This document shows, one piece after another, positions 1 to 8,705 of a stretch of 64,000 nucleotides of DNA (positions are counted from its first letter, which is position 1; every line of letters starts with the position of its first letter). The DNA is from Plantactinospora sp040120695 (GTDB lineage Bacteria; Actinomycetota; Actinomycetes; Mycobacteriales; Micromonosporaceae), in contig NZ_JBEEAC010000007.1 in NCBI RefSeq assembly GCF_040120695.1, positions 186,001-250,000 of the forward strand, read 5' to 3'. A program made the position numbers and the translations under genes. The notes under the pieces were generated by a model that was given only the letters and a program-made list of their open reading frames with translations, ran no database searches and had not been told where the DNA came from.

Positions 1-1
1 G

Positions 2-703
2 CACATCTTCGAGGACGGCCTGCACCGGATGTTCGGCGAGCGGCCGGAGAACGTCTACTACTACCTGACCGTCTACAACGAGCCGATCCTCCAACCGGTC
101 GAGCCGGAGAACGTCGACGTGGAGGGGCTGCTCAAGGGGATCTACCGGTACTCGCCGGCCCCCTCGGTCAGCGGTGAGGGCGGCGGCGAGGCGCCTCGGG
201 CCAACATCCTCGCCTCCGGCACCGGGATGCAGTGGGCGCTGAAGGCGCAGAACCTGCTGGCCCAGGACTGGGGCGTGGCGGCCGACGTCTGGTCGGTCAC
301 CTCCTGGACGGAGTTGCGCCGGGACGCGGTGGAGTGCGAGGAGTACAACTTCCTGCACCCGGGCGACGAGCCGAAGGTGCCGTACATCCAGCGCAAGCTC
401 GCCGACGCCGAGGGACCGGTGGTGGCGGTCAGCGACTGGATGCGCGCGGTACCCGACCTGATCTCGCGGTGGATTCCCGGCGACTACACCTCGCTCGGCA
501 CCGACGGCTTCGGGCTCTCGGACACCCGGCACGCGCTGCGCCGACACTTCCACGTGGACGCCGAGTCGGTGACCGTGGCCGCGCTCGCCCAGTTGGCGCG
601 GCGCGGCGCGGTACCGCCGTCGGTGCCGGCCGAGGCCGCGAAGAAGTACGCGATCGACGACATCTCGGCGGCGCCGGTGGGCGAGACCGGCGGGGACTCC
701 TGA
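2..703 (+). CDS. aceE: Pyruvate dehydrogenase E1 component (AceE type), C-terminal part
   Basis: This is the C-terminal third of a homodimeric-type pyruvate dehydrogenase E1, which decarboxylates pyruvate with thiamine diphosphate and feeds acetyl groups to E2 in the cytoplasm. The frame is open from base 2, so the gene starts upstream of the window. Family-typical stretches are visible: RPENVYYYLTVYNEP, the QDWGVAADVWSVTSW region and a closing GTDGFGLSDTRHALRRHF segment. The short variable tail ends at TGA 701-703. A hairpin between this gene and the convergent gene at 787 probably terminates both. Its position near the fatty-acid genes makes sense because acetyl-CoA is their substrate. Confidence 0.95.
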   Translation, partial: HIFEDGLHRMFGERPENVYYYLTVYNEPILQPVEPENVDVEGLLKGIYRYSPAPSVSGEGGGEAPRANILASGTGMQWALKAQNLLAQDWGVAADVWSVTSWTELRRDAVECEEYNFLHPGDEPKVPYIQRKLADAEGPVVAVSDWMRAVPDLISRWIPGDYTSLGTDGFGLSDTRHALRRHFHVDAESVTVAALAQLARRGAVPPSVPAEAAKKYAIDDISAAPVGETGGDS

Positions 704-754
704 CGGTCGGTCGCTGAACACGACCCGAGGGGGTCGCTGAAAACGACCCGGAGG

Positions 755-784
755 GGCGGGACGTCGCAGCCGCGACGGCCCGCC
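755..784. terminator. Hairpin between convergent genes
   Basis: Arms 755-760 and 762-767 pair with 79-84 and 72-77 of the same hundred (779-784, 772-777), giving a 12-bp GC stem with one mismatch (761/778) and a four-base loop. There is no T-tract, which is usual for actinobacterial terminators. It lies between the aceE stop and the stop of the minus-strand gene at 787. Confidence 0.6.
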
Positions 785-786
785 TC

Positions 787-1224
787 TCAGCCGACCGTGG
801 CCAGCCCGGTGAGCCGGGCCAGCGATCCTTCGAGGTCGGCACCGACCCGGCGCATCCCCCAGCGCAGCAGTGCCCCGCTGACCGGGCCGGCCGGCCAGCG
901 GACCATGATCAGCCGTACCGAGGTGCCGTCCTCCTCCGGGGCGAGTTCGACGTAGACCTCGGTGCGCGCCTCGGCCCGCGCACCCGCGCCCTCGGCCCGT
1001 TCGCGCCAGGCGATCAGGGTCGGCTCCTGGTACGCGATCACCTCGGCGTCCAGCGCCCGGCCCGCCGCGTGCACCCGCTGGCGGCGGCCGATGCCCTCCC
1101 CGGAGAGCACCTCCGCCTGTCGGACTCCGGCCAGCCAGCCCGGCAGGTGTTCGGCCCGCTGAACCAGGTCCCACACCGCCTCGATCGGTGCGGAGACCCG
1201 CGTGCTGCGTTCGATGAGCATCAT
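787..1224 (-). CDS. SRPBCC (START/polyketide-cyclase-like) family protein
   Basis: A 145-residue single-domain protein of the SRPBCC ligand-binding fold. The N-terminus has the characteristic pattern RSTRVSAPIEAVWDLVQR, followed by a PGWLAGVRQAEVL strand and a C-terminal helix rich in Leu and Arg. Members bind hydrophobic ligands; the ligand here cannot be read from the sequence. Two adjacent ATG codons (1222-1224 and 1219-1221) are possible starts; the first was chosen because GGAGG lies nine bases ahead of it. It is divergent from gltX and separated from it by about 220 bp. Confidence 0.8.
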   Translation of the reverse strand: MMLIERSTRVSAPIEAVWDLVQRAEHLPGWLAGVRQAEVLSGEGIGRRQRVHAAGRALDAEVIAYQEPTLIAWRERAEGAGARAEARTEVYVELAPEEDGTSVRLIMVRWPAGPVSGALLRWGMRRVGADLEGSLARLTGLATVG

Positions 1225-1443
1225 CCTCAGTCGCCTCCATTGCGGACAACCCGTGACCATTGGCAGCTTATTCACGATTACCGACAAAAACGGACGATTG
1301 GCTACCGACACGCCGGAGGGAACTACCGCCGTGAAGTTCGCCGGGACAGGGTGCCGCCGGGCGGGGCGGCGGGCGGGGCGCCAGAAGGGGCGGCGGGAAA
1401 CCTGGTGGCCGGTCGCCCCGGGAGCGTGCGTAGGCTGGAGCCC

Positions 1444-2853
1444 GTGACGGTACGCGTACGCTTTGCCCCTTCCCCGACTGGAATGTTCCACGTCGGCGGC
1501 GCCCGATCCGCGCTGCAGAACTGGATCTTCGCGAAGCAGCAGGGCGGTGTTTTCGTGCTGCGGATCGAGGACACCGACGCCGCCCGCAACCGACCGGAGT
1601 GGACCGAGGGGATCCTCTCCGCGCTGGACTGGATCGGGATCAAGCGGGGCAGCTACGAGGGACCGCACTTCCAGTCCGCGAACGCGGGCGAGCACCGCGC
1701 CGCCGCGACCCGGCTGTACACCACCGGCCGGGCGTACTACTGCGACTGCACCCGCGAGGCGATCCAGGCCCGCACCGGCTCGCAGTACCAGGGGTACGAC
1801 GGCTTCTGCCGGGATCGCGGCCTGGAGTCGGGCCCGGGGCGGGCGCTGCGGTTCCGTACCCCGGACGAGGGCGAGACCGTGGTGGTCGACCTGGTCCGCG
1901 GCGAGCCCACCTTCGAGAACAGGCTGATCGAGGACTTCGTGATCGCCCGGGGCGACGGGTCGGCGGTCTTCCTGCTGGCCAACGTCGTGGACGACCTCAC
2001 CATGGGCATCACGCACGTGATCAGGGCCGAGGAGCACCTGCCGAACACCCCCAAGCAGCAACTCCTCTGGGACGCGCTCGGGGTCAAGCCGCCGGTCTGG
2101 GCGCACGTGCCGGTGGTGGTCAACGAGAAGCGGCAGAAGCTCTCCAAGCGGCGCGACAAGGTGGCCCTGGAGGCGTACCGGGACGAGGGCTACCTCGCCG
2201 ACGCGATGCGCAACTACCTGATGCTGCTCGGCTGGGCACCCTCGGGCGACCGGGAGATCGTGCCGTGGTCGGTGATCGAGTCCGAGTTCCGGCTCGCCGA
2301 GGTAAACCCGTCACCGGCTTTCTTCGACGAGAAGAAGCTGCGCGCCTTCAACGGCGAGTACATCCGGGCGCTGCCGGTCGACGAGTTCGTCGCGGCCTGC
2401 CAGCCGTGGCTGACCGGTACCGAGACCATCGCCCCGCCGCCCTGGCAGCCGGCGGAGTTCGACCCCGCCGCGTTCGCCGCGGTGGCGCCGCTGGCCCAGA
2501 CCCGGATCGCGGTACTCAGCGAGATCGTGCCGAACGTCGACTTCCTCTTCCTGGACTCGCCGCTGATCGACGAGGCGGCCTGGGCGAAGAGCATGAAGGA
2601 GGGTTCCGCCGACCTGCTGGACGAGGCGATCACCGCCTTCGAGGCCCTGCCGGAGTGGTCGGCGGAGCCGCTGAAGGCCACCCTGGAGGAGGTCGGCGCC
2701 CGCCGGGGACTGAAGCTCGGCAAGACGCAGGCGCCGGTCCGGGTCGCCGTCACGGGTCGCAGCGTCGGGCTGCCGCTCTTCGAGTCGCTGGCCGTACTCG
2801 GCCGGGAGCGTACCCTCACCCGGTTGCGCGCTGCCCGACTCCGGCTGGTCTGA
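1444..2853 (+). CDS. gltX: Glutamate--tRNA ligase
   Basis: A 469-residue class I aminoacyl-tRNA synthetase that charges tRNA-Glu (and in actinobacteria usually also tRNA-Gln, later amidated by GatCAB). The signature FAPSPTGMFHVGG carries the HIGH-equivalent motif as HVGG, RIEDTD follows, and the KMSKS-equivalent loop is KLSKR in RQKLSKRRDK. The C-terminal half is the helical anticodon-binding region. Start is the GTG at 1444, where the family alignment begins; an in-frame upstream extension lacks family character. No tRNA gene was seen nearby. The length is normal for the family. Confidence 0.97.
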   Translation: MTVRVRFAPSPTGMFHVGGARSALQNWIFAKQQGGVFVLRIEDTDAARNRPEWTEGILSALDWIGIKRGSYEGPHFQSANAGEHRAAATRLYTTGRAYYCDCTREAIQARTGSQYQGYDGFCRDRGLESGPGRALRFRTPDEGETVVVDLVRGEPTFENRLIEDFVIARGDGSAVFLLANVVDDLTMGITHVIRAEEHLPNTPKQQLLWDALGVKPPVWAHVPVVVNEKRQKLSKRRDKVALEAYRDEGYLADAMRNYLMLLGWAPSGDREIVPWSVIESEFRLAEVNPSPAFFDEKKLRAFNGEYIRALPVDEFVAACQPWLTGTETIAPPPWQPAEFDPAAFAAVAPLAQTRIAVLSEIVPNVDFLFLDSPLIDEAAWAKSMKEGSADLLDEAITAFEALPEWSAEPLKATLEEVGARRGLKLGKTQAPVRVAVTGRSVGLPLFESLAVLGRERTLTRLRAARLRLV

Positions 2854-3060
2854 GCGGTGGTTGGTCCTCGCGGTCCTGCTGACCACCCTGGCCGCCGCGC
2901 TGGATCGTCTTGTGGCCCGTCCGGCCTCGGCCTCGACCTGGTCACCCGCCTTCTCCTACTGACCGGCTGGGTGCGCCGCAGTGGTGCCAGAGCTGACCCA
3001 CGGCGTCGCGCCGCACCGCCCACGGACGGTCGCCGGTCGCCGGTCGCCGGTTGGCGGACC

Positions 3061-3675
3061 TCAGTTCGGCGAACCGGAGCGGCCTGAACTCCGGCGGCGG
3101 AACAGCACCGCGCCGGCCAGCGCGAGCAGCACCAGCACCGCACCGGCGACCCACGGCCACCACGCCGTACCGCCCGGGTCGGCGGTGGGGCTGAGCGGTC
3201 CGGCATCGGCCGTCGACGGCGCGGCGGCCGGTGCGGAACTGGCCGGGACGGAGGGGGTCGGCGCGGCCGCCGAGGGCGAGGCGGTCGGGGTGGCGCCCAC
3301 GGTGAGGGTGAACCGGACCTCGCCCTTCACCGGGTGCCCGTCGGCGGAGGCGACCTGATACCGGACGATGTAGAGCCCGGCGGCCCCCGGCCGGACCGGC
3401 ACGGTGACCCGGGAGCCGGCGAAGACGGGCTTCCCCGCCGCCGCGTCGACGTTGTCCGGGCCGGTCACCGTGACCCGCGTCGTGGCGGCATCGAGCTTGT
3501 TCAGGAAGGTCAGCCGAGCGTTCGCCGGAGCCTTGTCGAGCCGGGCGCCGTTGCGGGGATCGCTACCGGTCAGCGAGTTGTGCGCCGCGGCGGGACTGGC
3601 CGGCAACAGTACGCTCAGCGCCACCACCACCACGCTGAGTGCCAGCGTCCCGACACGGGTGACCCGGGCCCCCAT
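3061..3675 (-). CDS. CopC-domain copper-resistance-like protein, membrane-anchored
   Basis: A 204-residue exported protein. Residues 1-31 form a signal peptide ending at AAA before the mature start HNSLTGSDPRNGARL, and this His is the expected N-terminal copper ligand of CopC proteins. The beta-sandwich CopC domain runs to about residue 120 and ends GHPVKGEVRFTLTVG, which includes the second conserved His. A Ser/Pro/Ala-rich linker leads to one C-terminal transmembrane helix and a basic tail, so the domain sits outside the cell. ATG 3673-3675 was preferred over ATG 3685-3687 because GGAGG lies five bases before it. No copD partner is fused or adjacent. Copper binding is inferred from the family. 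Confidence 0.88.
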   Translation of the reverse strand: MGARVTRVGTLALSVVVVALSVLLPASPAAAHNSLTGSDPRNGARLDKAPANARLTFLNKLDAATTRVTVTGPDNVDAAAGKPVFAGSRVTVPVRPGAAGLYIVRYQVASADGHPVKGEVRFTLTVGATPTASPSAAAPTPSVPASSAPAAAPSTADAGPLSPTADPGGTAWWPWVAGAVLVLLALAGAVLFRRRSSGRSGSPN

Positions 3676-3910
3676 GATTGCCTCCATCCGGCTACGATTT
3701 CGCCCAACTGATCAACGGCTCGCCACTTAGTCGGCCCTAGATCGCAGATAGTTCCAATAACTGCTCGTTCAGGTGCAACCGAGCGGCGTTCTGCGGAGTC
3801 TTTGTAGTGAGTACGGCAGGTCCATCCGGGACACTATCGTGCACTCCACCGACCAACCAGCGCGTGACCTGCATCATGGCCACCATCGAGACGGGGCGAG
3901 GAGGTCGGCG

Positions 3911-4585
3911 ATGGCCGCAGAGGTGAGTCGTCGACTCGTCGGCGTGGCGACGTTGCTGGTCGCAGCGGCGAGTTGGCTCGGGATCGCGGGCGCCGCACAG
4001 GCGAAGCCGGCCGCACAGGCGAAACCCGCCAAGCCGACGGCGGTCGTGCTCAGCGGCAAGGACCTGCCGGCCCCGCTGACCGTCCCGGCGCAGGGCAAGC
4101 CGGACCTCTTCGCCGCACTCCTCGACCAGGTCGGCTTCCTGAGGACCGGCGGGGGCAACACCGGGGCGTTGAAGGCCGCCGATCTGGGTCCGAAGTACAC
4201 CCTCGCGGTGCACGCCGGCGATGCGGCCCAGCAGACCTACGACCTCTACCCGCTGGCCAAGGGCGGGCCGCGGGTCCACCGGCCGGCCCAGCAGCCGGAC
4301 AAGAGCCGGCCCGGCGCGGCCTGGTTCTTCGGCCGGCTGACCATGGCGGAGACCCTGCTCGCGGCCGGTGCCCCGCTGCCCGAGCAGAACATCACCACCC
4401 TGCACGGTGGCGGGATCGGCGGCGGCGAACGGGTGATCCCCGACGAAGCGATCGGCACCGGTGAGGACGTCGACCGCCTGCTCGGCGAGCTGCGGCAGTT
4501 GATGCTGCTCAACGGCGCGGTGCTGGTCTCCATCACGCTCGGGCTCGCCGGCATCGCGCTGCTGGTGCGGCGCCGGACCCGCTGA
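3911..4585 (+). CDS. Secreted protein with C-terminal membrane anchor, unknown function
   Basis: A 224-residue protein with a clear signal peptide (hydrophobic stretch VGVATLLVAAASWLGIAG, cleavage near AQA), an Ala/Lys/Pro-rich segment, a globular extracellular domain of about 130 residues and a single C-terminal helix near residues 197-217 followed by RRRTR. The topology is therefore anchored with the domain outside. ATG 3911 follows a GAGGAGG ribosome-binding site. It is divergent from the CopC-like gene (235 bp apart), and the shared export and anchoring suggest a related envelope role, but no family was recognised. Confidence 0.75.
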   Translation: MAAEVSRRLVGVATLLVAAASWLGIAGAAQAKPAAQAKPAKPTAVVLSGKDLPAPLTVPAQGKPDLFAALLDQVGFLRTGGGNTGALKAADLGPKYTLAVHAGDAAQQTYDLYPLAKGGPRVHRPAQQPDKSRPGAAWFFGRLTMAETLLAAGAPLPEQNITTLHGGGIGGGERVIPDEAIGTGEDVDRLLGELRQLMLLNGAVLVSITLGLAGIALLVRRRTR

Positions 4586-4745
4586 CCGGAACGGTCGGGC
4601 AGGATACGGAGAGTACCGGTCGGGCAGGCCACGGAGAGCGGGCCCCGCGACGGGCGGGCTCAACAGGGCGCCAACCCGGCAGCGGTCAGCCTGGCACCAG
4701 TCAAACTCGCAGCAGTCAACCCGGGGCCGGTCTGTCCGGCAGGGA

Positions 4746-5384
4746 TCAACACCAGCGGCGCGGTGGACGGTCCCGCCGGACGGGGCGCGGCGACGGGCGT
4801 ACCGCGCCGTGCCGGTGCGCCCCGGCCCAGCCCGGCAGGTCGGTCTGACAACCCGGCGTACGCCGGCCGGCCGGCTCGTCCGGCGATGACCGCACCGACC
4901 CGTCCGGTTCTACCGGCGCGGTGGCCGCCTCGGTGCGCTGCCCCGGGCCGTCGCCGTCCGGCTCCGCCGTGCGGGGCCGGGGAACCAGCCTCGACGACCG
5001 TTCACCCAGACTTCCCGGATCGGTCACGGGATGCTCCGAGCCGTCCGGGGCGGAAGCCAGCACTGCCCCCTCCCCCGGCTCCGCGGGATGACACGTCCCG
5101 GTCTGGTCGTCGGGTGCCGCCGGTCCGGCTGGACGCGCCCCGGCCCTCGCCGCCGGCCGCGCCGGACCCGGCGGTTCGACCGGGTCGGCGACCGACCGGG
5201 GATCCGTGGGCTCGGCACCGGACCTGCCGGGCGTCCCGTCCAGCGGACTCGCCGGCAGCCCGGCGGTGGCGCCACAGACCCAACGGAACCGGCCGACCGG
5301 GCCGAGCGGGGGCAGCGGCCCACGATCGCCAAGCAGCGAGTCCTGCCCGTCCTCCGAACAGCCACGCTCGGCGTCATGCGCCAT
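4746..5384 (-). CDS. Possible proline-rich low-complexity protein
   Basis: A 212-residue frame rich in Pro, Ala, Gly, Arg and Asp, with no recognisable domain. The main support is the start: ATG 5382-5384 is preceded by GGAGG with six bases of spacing. Codon third positions are strongly G/C throughout. The N-terminal 45 residues are less biased and include FRWVCGATAG, while the rest looks disordered. All reading frames are fairly open in this stretch, so it may be non-coding. Nothing else was recognised in 4586-5614. Confidence 0.4.
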   Translation of the reverse strand: MAHDAERGCSEDGQDSLLGDRGPLPPLGPVGRFRWVCGATAGLPASPLDGTPGRSGAEPTDPRSVADPVEPPGPARPAARAGARPAGPAAPDDQTGTCHPAEPGEGAVLASAPDGSEHPVTDPGSLGERSSRLVPRPRTAEPDGDGPGQRTEAATAPVEPDGSVRSSPDEPAGRRTPGCQTDLPGWAGAHRHGAVRPSPRPVRRDRPPRRWC

Positions 5385-5614
5385 CCAGGCCTCCTCACAC
5401 TCGCCGCCGGTGGGCGCTCGCCCCGCCGTGCGGTGGCACCCACACCGTTGACGGTGAGCCAGTGCGGGAAAGCGCATCACCGGGACCATGTCACCGTACT
5501 GGTCCCGGACGACGAGTTCGACGCCGCTGTGGCGAGAAACCCCAGCATTTCCAGCCTGTGGAAGATCCAGGTCACGAACTGGTCAACCTTCGGCCAACGG
5601 AGAGCAGCCGGCGG

Positions 5615-6154
5615 TCACTTCTGCGCGGTGCGCTTGGGAAAGACGGTCGCCCAGACCGGGAAGGCGACGAGCCAGATCACGATCGCCGCGGTCAGCCGCA
5701 TGATCCAGGCCTGTAGCTCGGCGGTGCGGTCCGGGTCGCCGACCATGAGGATGCCGAGCCAGAGCAGCCCACAGGCGATGGCCCAGCCCAGCAGGCCCTT
5801 GGCCCACTCCCGCCACTCGTACCGGGCCCTGGCCCAGCCGCCACTTGGCGGCTTCGTCGGCGGCGGCCCGCCCGCGAACCGGTACGCGAACCGCTGGTCG
5901 GCCCAGCGGATCATGCTGTGCCCGAAGGCGACCGAGAAGCCGAGGTACGCCGCGGCCAGTCCGTGCGTGAAGTCGGCGGTGGCACCGGCACGCAGGTCGA
6001 GGACGGTAGCGACCAGGATCACAAGATCGATCAACGGCGTACCGAGCAGCAGCAGAGCGCCCAGCCGGGGCATCCGGAGCGGATAACGGGCGATCAGGCC
6101 GGCAGCGAGCAGTACCCAGAATCCGATCTCGCCCGCGGCGATCACCGCCAGCAT
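5615..6154 (-). CDS. Multi-pass membrane protein, unknown function
   Basis: A 179-residue protein with about five hydrophobic helices (starting MLAVIAAGEIGFWVLLAAG; others near residues 35-53, 62-80, 120-142 and 150-170). The central loop is basic and contains WADQRFAYRFAGG. This layout recurs in small conserved actinobacterial membrane proteins without assigned function. ATG 6154 was chosen because the hydrophobic helix begins there and a G-rich stretch lies six bases upstream; the frame stays open further upstream. It is divergent from the histidine kinase at 6391. Confidence 0.75.
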   Translation of the reverse strand: MLAVIAAGEIGFWVLLAAGLIARYPLRMPRLGALLLLGTPLIDLVILVATVLDLRAGATADFTHGLAAAYLGFSVAFGHSMIRWADQRFAYRFAGGPPPTKPPSGGWARARYEWREWAKGLLGWAIACGLLWLGILMVGDPDRTAELQAWIMRLTAAIVIWLVAFPVWATVFPKRTAQK

Positions 6155-6390
6155 CCCGTACCCCCCGATCGTCGCACCACGGTCTTTTCCGGTATGGCGG
6201 CGCTCCCCCGGAGGCCGTCGTACGGTCACTGCCACCAGTCTGGTCGGGGCGACCCGCCACGGCCTCCGTACCGGTGTCGAGATCCGGATCCGCCGAAAGA
6301 GGTACGCCTACACCCTTCGACGGACCCTGACCGGCCCGTCTCGTCGTCGAGGCCGACGGGAACGGCGCGCCGGTGTGATGGGATCGAGGG

Positions 6391-7914
6391 GTGACCGCAC
6401 GGCTGAGTCTGGAGCGCGGGTCCCTGTCCCGGGACGTCGCGGTGGCGTCCGCGTCCCTGGCGGGCGGGCTGTTGATGCTGGCGCTCGGGATCTACAACCC
6501 ACTCAGCCCCAGCCTGCTGGACGCCCCGCCCGGACTCTCCGTCGGCACCCTGGCAGTCACCTGCCTGGCGGTGGCGCTGCGCCGGGTGGCGACCCGGCTC
6601 GGCCTGGCGCTGGGCACCGTCGCCATGGTCGTCGACCTCGTCCACGGGTCGTCGCTGGCCACCGCCCTGGTCTACACCCAGGTGCTCTTCGACTCCTGCG
6701 TGTACGGGTCGGCGATGCTCTGGCGCTGGCTGCTCCGGGTCAACCTGGTGCTGACCGGGCTCGCCGTGTTGATCGGGGTCGTCCTGGCGTCCCCGGCCTG
6801 GCAGGGCATCGGGCTGGGAGTCCCGGTGGTGCTGATCGGCGTGCTGCCGGTGGTCAGCGGCATCGGCCTGCGGCAGTACCGCGACCAGGCCGCCGCCGAG
6901 CGTGCCCGGGCCGAACAGACCGCCCGGCTGGCGGAGCTCGACCGGCGCCAGGCGATAGCGGCGGAGCGGAGCCGGATGGCCCGGGAACTGCACGACGTGA
7001 TCGCCAACCACCTCAGCGCGGTCGCCATCCACGCCACCGCCGCGCTCTCGGTCTCCGGGCTGGACCGGACACAGCTCGACCAGGCGCTGCGGGTGATCCG
7101 GGAGAACAGCGTGCAGGGGCTCGCCGAGATGCGGCAGATGATCGGCCTGCTCCGGGAACCCGCCGACGCCGAACCAGTCCCCGCCCCGGCCGACCCCGGG
7201 CCCGACCCGGCCCCGGCCGACCCCGGGGCCGACGTTGCCGGGGACGGTCCGGACCGGCCCGGCGCCCCGGAGCGGTCGCCGGAAGGGCCGGCCGGGGGTG
7301 TGAAGGCCAGTCCGGGTGCCCGGTCCGACGCCGACCGGGAGTCGAGCCGAGCACCGGGCCGGGGCAACGATCCCGGCACCGAACCGGCCCGGCTGGGCAC
7401 GGTCGACGGTCCGGTCCGGGCCCGGCTGGCCGAGGTGAACCGGCTGGTCGGCCAGGCCCGGGACGCCGGCCTGGCGCTACGGTTCGAGATGACCGGCGAC
7501 GTACGCCCGCTGCCGGTCGGCGTCGACCTGGCCGCGTACCGGATCGTCCAGGAGTCGCTCACCAACGCGCTCAAGCACGGCGCCGGCCCCACCACCCTGA
7601 CCATCAGCCACCGGCACCGGTCGGTCAGCCTGACCATCGAGAACCCGCTCGCCCACCCCGACGAGCCCCGGGGCGCGGCGGTCGCGGCCGGTGCCGACCT
7701 GCCCGGGGCGAGGGCCGGACTGATCGGAATGCGGGAACGGGCGACCCTGCTCGGCGGCTGGTTCGAGGCCGGCCCGTGCGGGGCGAACTGGCGGGTACAC
7801 GCGGAACTGCCGAACGTCGACGCCCCCGGCCCGACGGCCCGATCAGCGCTCGCCCCCGGCGGTAGCGCCGGGCAGCCCGGCCAGCGGACGGTGTCGCAGA
7901 CGGTCCGGCCGTGA
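6391..7914 (+). CDS. Two-component sensor histidine kinase, NarL/DesK-like (HisKA_3)
   Basis: A 507-residue membrane histidine kinase. About five transmembrane helices fill residues 20-160. A coiled linker then leads into the HisKA_3 dimerisation helix with ARELHDVIANHLSAV, whose phospho-accepting His is near residue 200. The HATPase domain has the N-box ESLTNALKHG and the G-box region GLIGMRERATLLGG. A Pro/Asp/Gly-rich insertion of about 85 residues separates the two, longer than usual. The signal is unknown. The stop overlaps the start of the response regulator by four bases (GTGA), so the two genes are co-translated. Confidence 0.93.
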   Translation: MTARLSLERGSLSRDVAVASASLAGGLLMLALGIYNPLSPSLLDAPPGLSVGTLAVTCLAVALRRVATRLGLALGTVAMVVDLVHGSSLATALVYTQVLFDSCVYGSAMLWRWLLRVNLVLTGLAVLIGVVLASPAWQGIGLGVPVVLIGVLPVVSGIGLRQYRDQAAAERARAEQTARLAELDRRQAIAAERSRMARELHDVIANHLSAVAIHATAALSVSGLDRTQLDQALRVIRENSVQGLAEMRQMIGLLREPADAEPVPAPADPGPDPAPADPGADVAGDGPDRPGAPERSPEGPAGGVKASPGARSDADRESSRAPGRGNDPGTEPARLGTVDGPVRARLAEVNRLVGQARDAGLALRFEMTGDVRPLPVGVDLAAYRIVQESLTNALKHGAGPTTLTISHRHRSVSLTIENPLAHPDEPRGAAVAAGADLPGARAGLIGMRERATLLGGWFEAGPCGANWRVHAELPNVDAPGPTARSALAPGGSAGQPGQRTVSQTVRP

Positions 7915-8657
7915 CCGGGCGGCACGACGACCTGGTCGGCGGCGGTGCCGGGGCCACCGCCATCGGTGACCGGACCGGGACCGGGGACGGACCGGGAACC
8001 GACCGGGTCATCCGGGTGGTGGTCGCCGACGATCAGGACGCGGTCCGGGCGGGTCTGGTGCTGATCCTCGCCGGCACCCCGGGGCTGGCGGTGGTCGGCG
8101 AGGCGGCCGACGGCGAGGAGGCGGTGACGCTGTGCCGGCGGCTCCGCCCGGACGTCGCGCTGCTCGACGTCCGGATGCCCCGGCTCGACGGTGTCTCGGC
8201 GACCGCCGAGATCGTCGCCGAGCGGTTGGCCGACGTCCTGGTGCTGACCACCTTCGACCTCGACGAGTACGTCTTCGGTGCGCTCCGGGCCGGCGCGTCC
8301 GGGTTCCTGCTCAAGGACACCGACGCCGACGGGCTGGTCGACGCGGTGCGTACCGTTGCCCGTGGCGAGGGAATCATCGCCCCCGCAGTGACCCGTCGGT
8401 TGATCACCGCTTTCGCCGCCGCCACGCCGACCACCCCGGCGGCCGCCCGGACGGCGGTGGCCGATCTGACGCCCCGGGAGCGGGACGTGCTGGCCTGTCT
8501 CGGGCTGGGACTGTCCAACCAGCAGATCGCCGAGCGGCTCACGATGGCGGAGAGCACCACCAAGACCCACGTGAGCCGGATCCTCGGCAAGCTCGGCCTG
8601 CGCAGCCGGGTGCAGGCGGCGATCCTGGCGCAGGAACTCGGCCTGCCGCCGCCCTGA
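7911..8657 (+). CDS. LuxR/NarL-family response regulator
   Basis: A 248-residue regulator paired with the kinase at 6391. A Gly/Thr-rich N-terminal extension of about 33 residues precedes the receiver domain, which starts VIRVVVADDQDAVRAG. The phospho-accepting Asp is in VALLDVRMP near residue 86, and the switch Thr and Lys are in LTTFD and LLKD. A linker leads to a GerE helix-turn-helix with LTPRERDVLACLGLGLSNQQIA and the recognition helix TKTHVSRILGKLGL. The extension may mean that the true start is internal (near base 8010); GTG 7911 is kept because of the GTGA overlap with the kinase. Confidence 0.94.
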   Translation: MTGRHDDLVGGGAGATAIGDRTGTGDGPGTDRVIRVVVADDQDAVRAGLVLILAGTPGLAVVGEAADGEEAVTLCRRLRPDVALLDVRMPRLDGVSATAEIVAERLADVLVLTTFDLDEYVFGALRAGASGFLLKDTDADGLVDAVRTVARGEGIIAPAVTRRLITAFAAATPTTPAAARTAVADLTPRERDVLACLGLGLSNQQIAERLTMAESTTKTHVSRILGKLGLRSRVQAAILAQELGLPPP

Positions 8658-8705
8658 CCGGCCCGCCACCGGCCGAGGTGGCCGGCGGTCAGCTCCGGCC
8701 GCCCG

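Noticed and set aside
2854..3060. Possible tRNA gene next to gltX
   Set aside because: No TTCGA-type T-loop with a matching acceptor stem was found; the stretch has only short CGGTCGC repeats.
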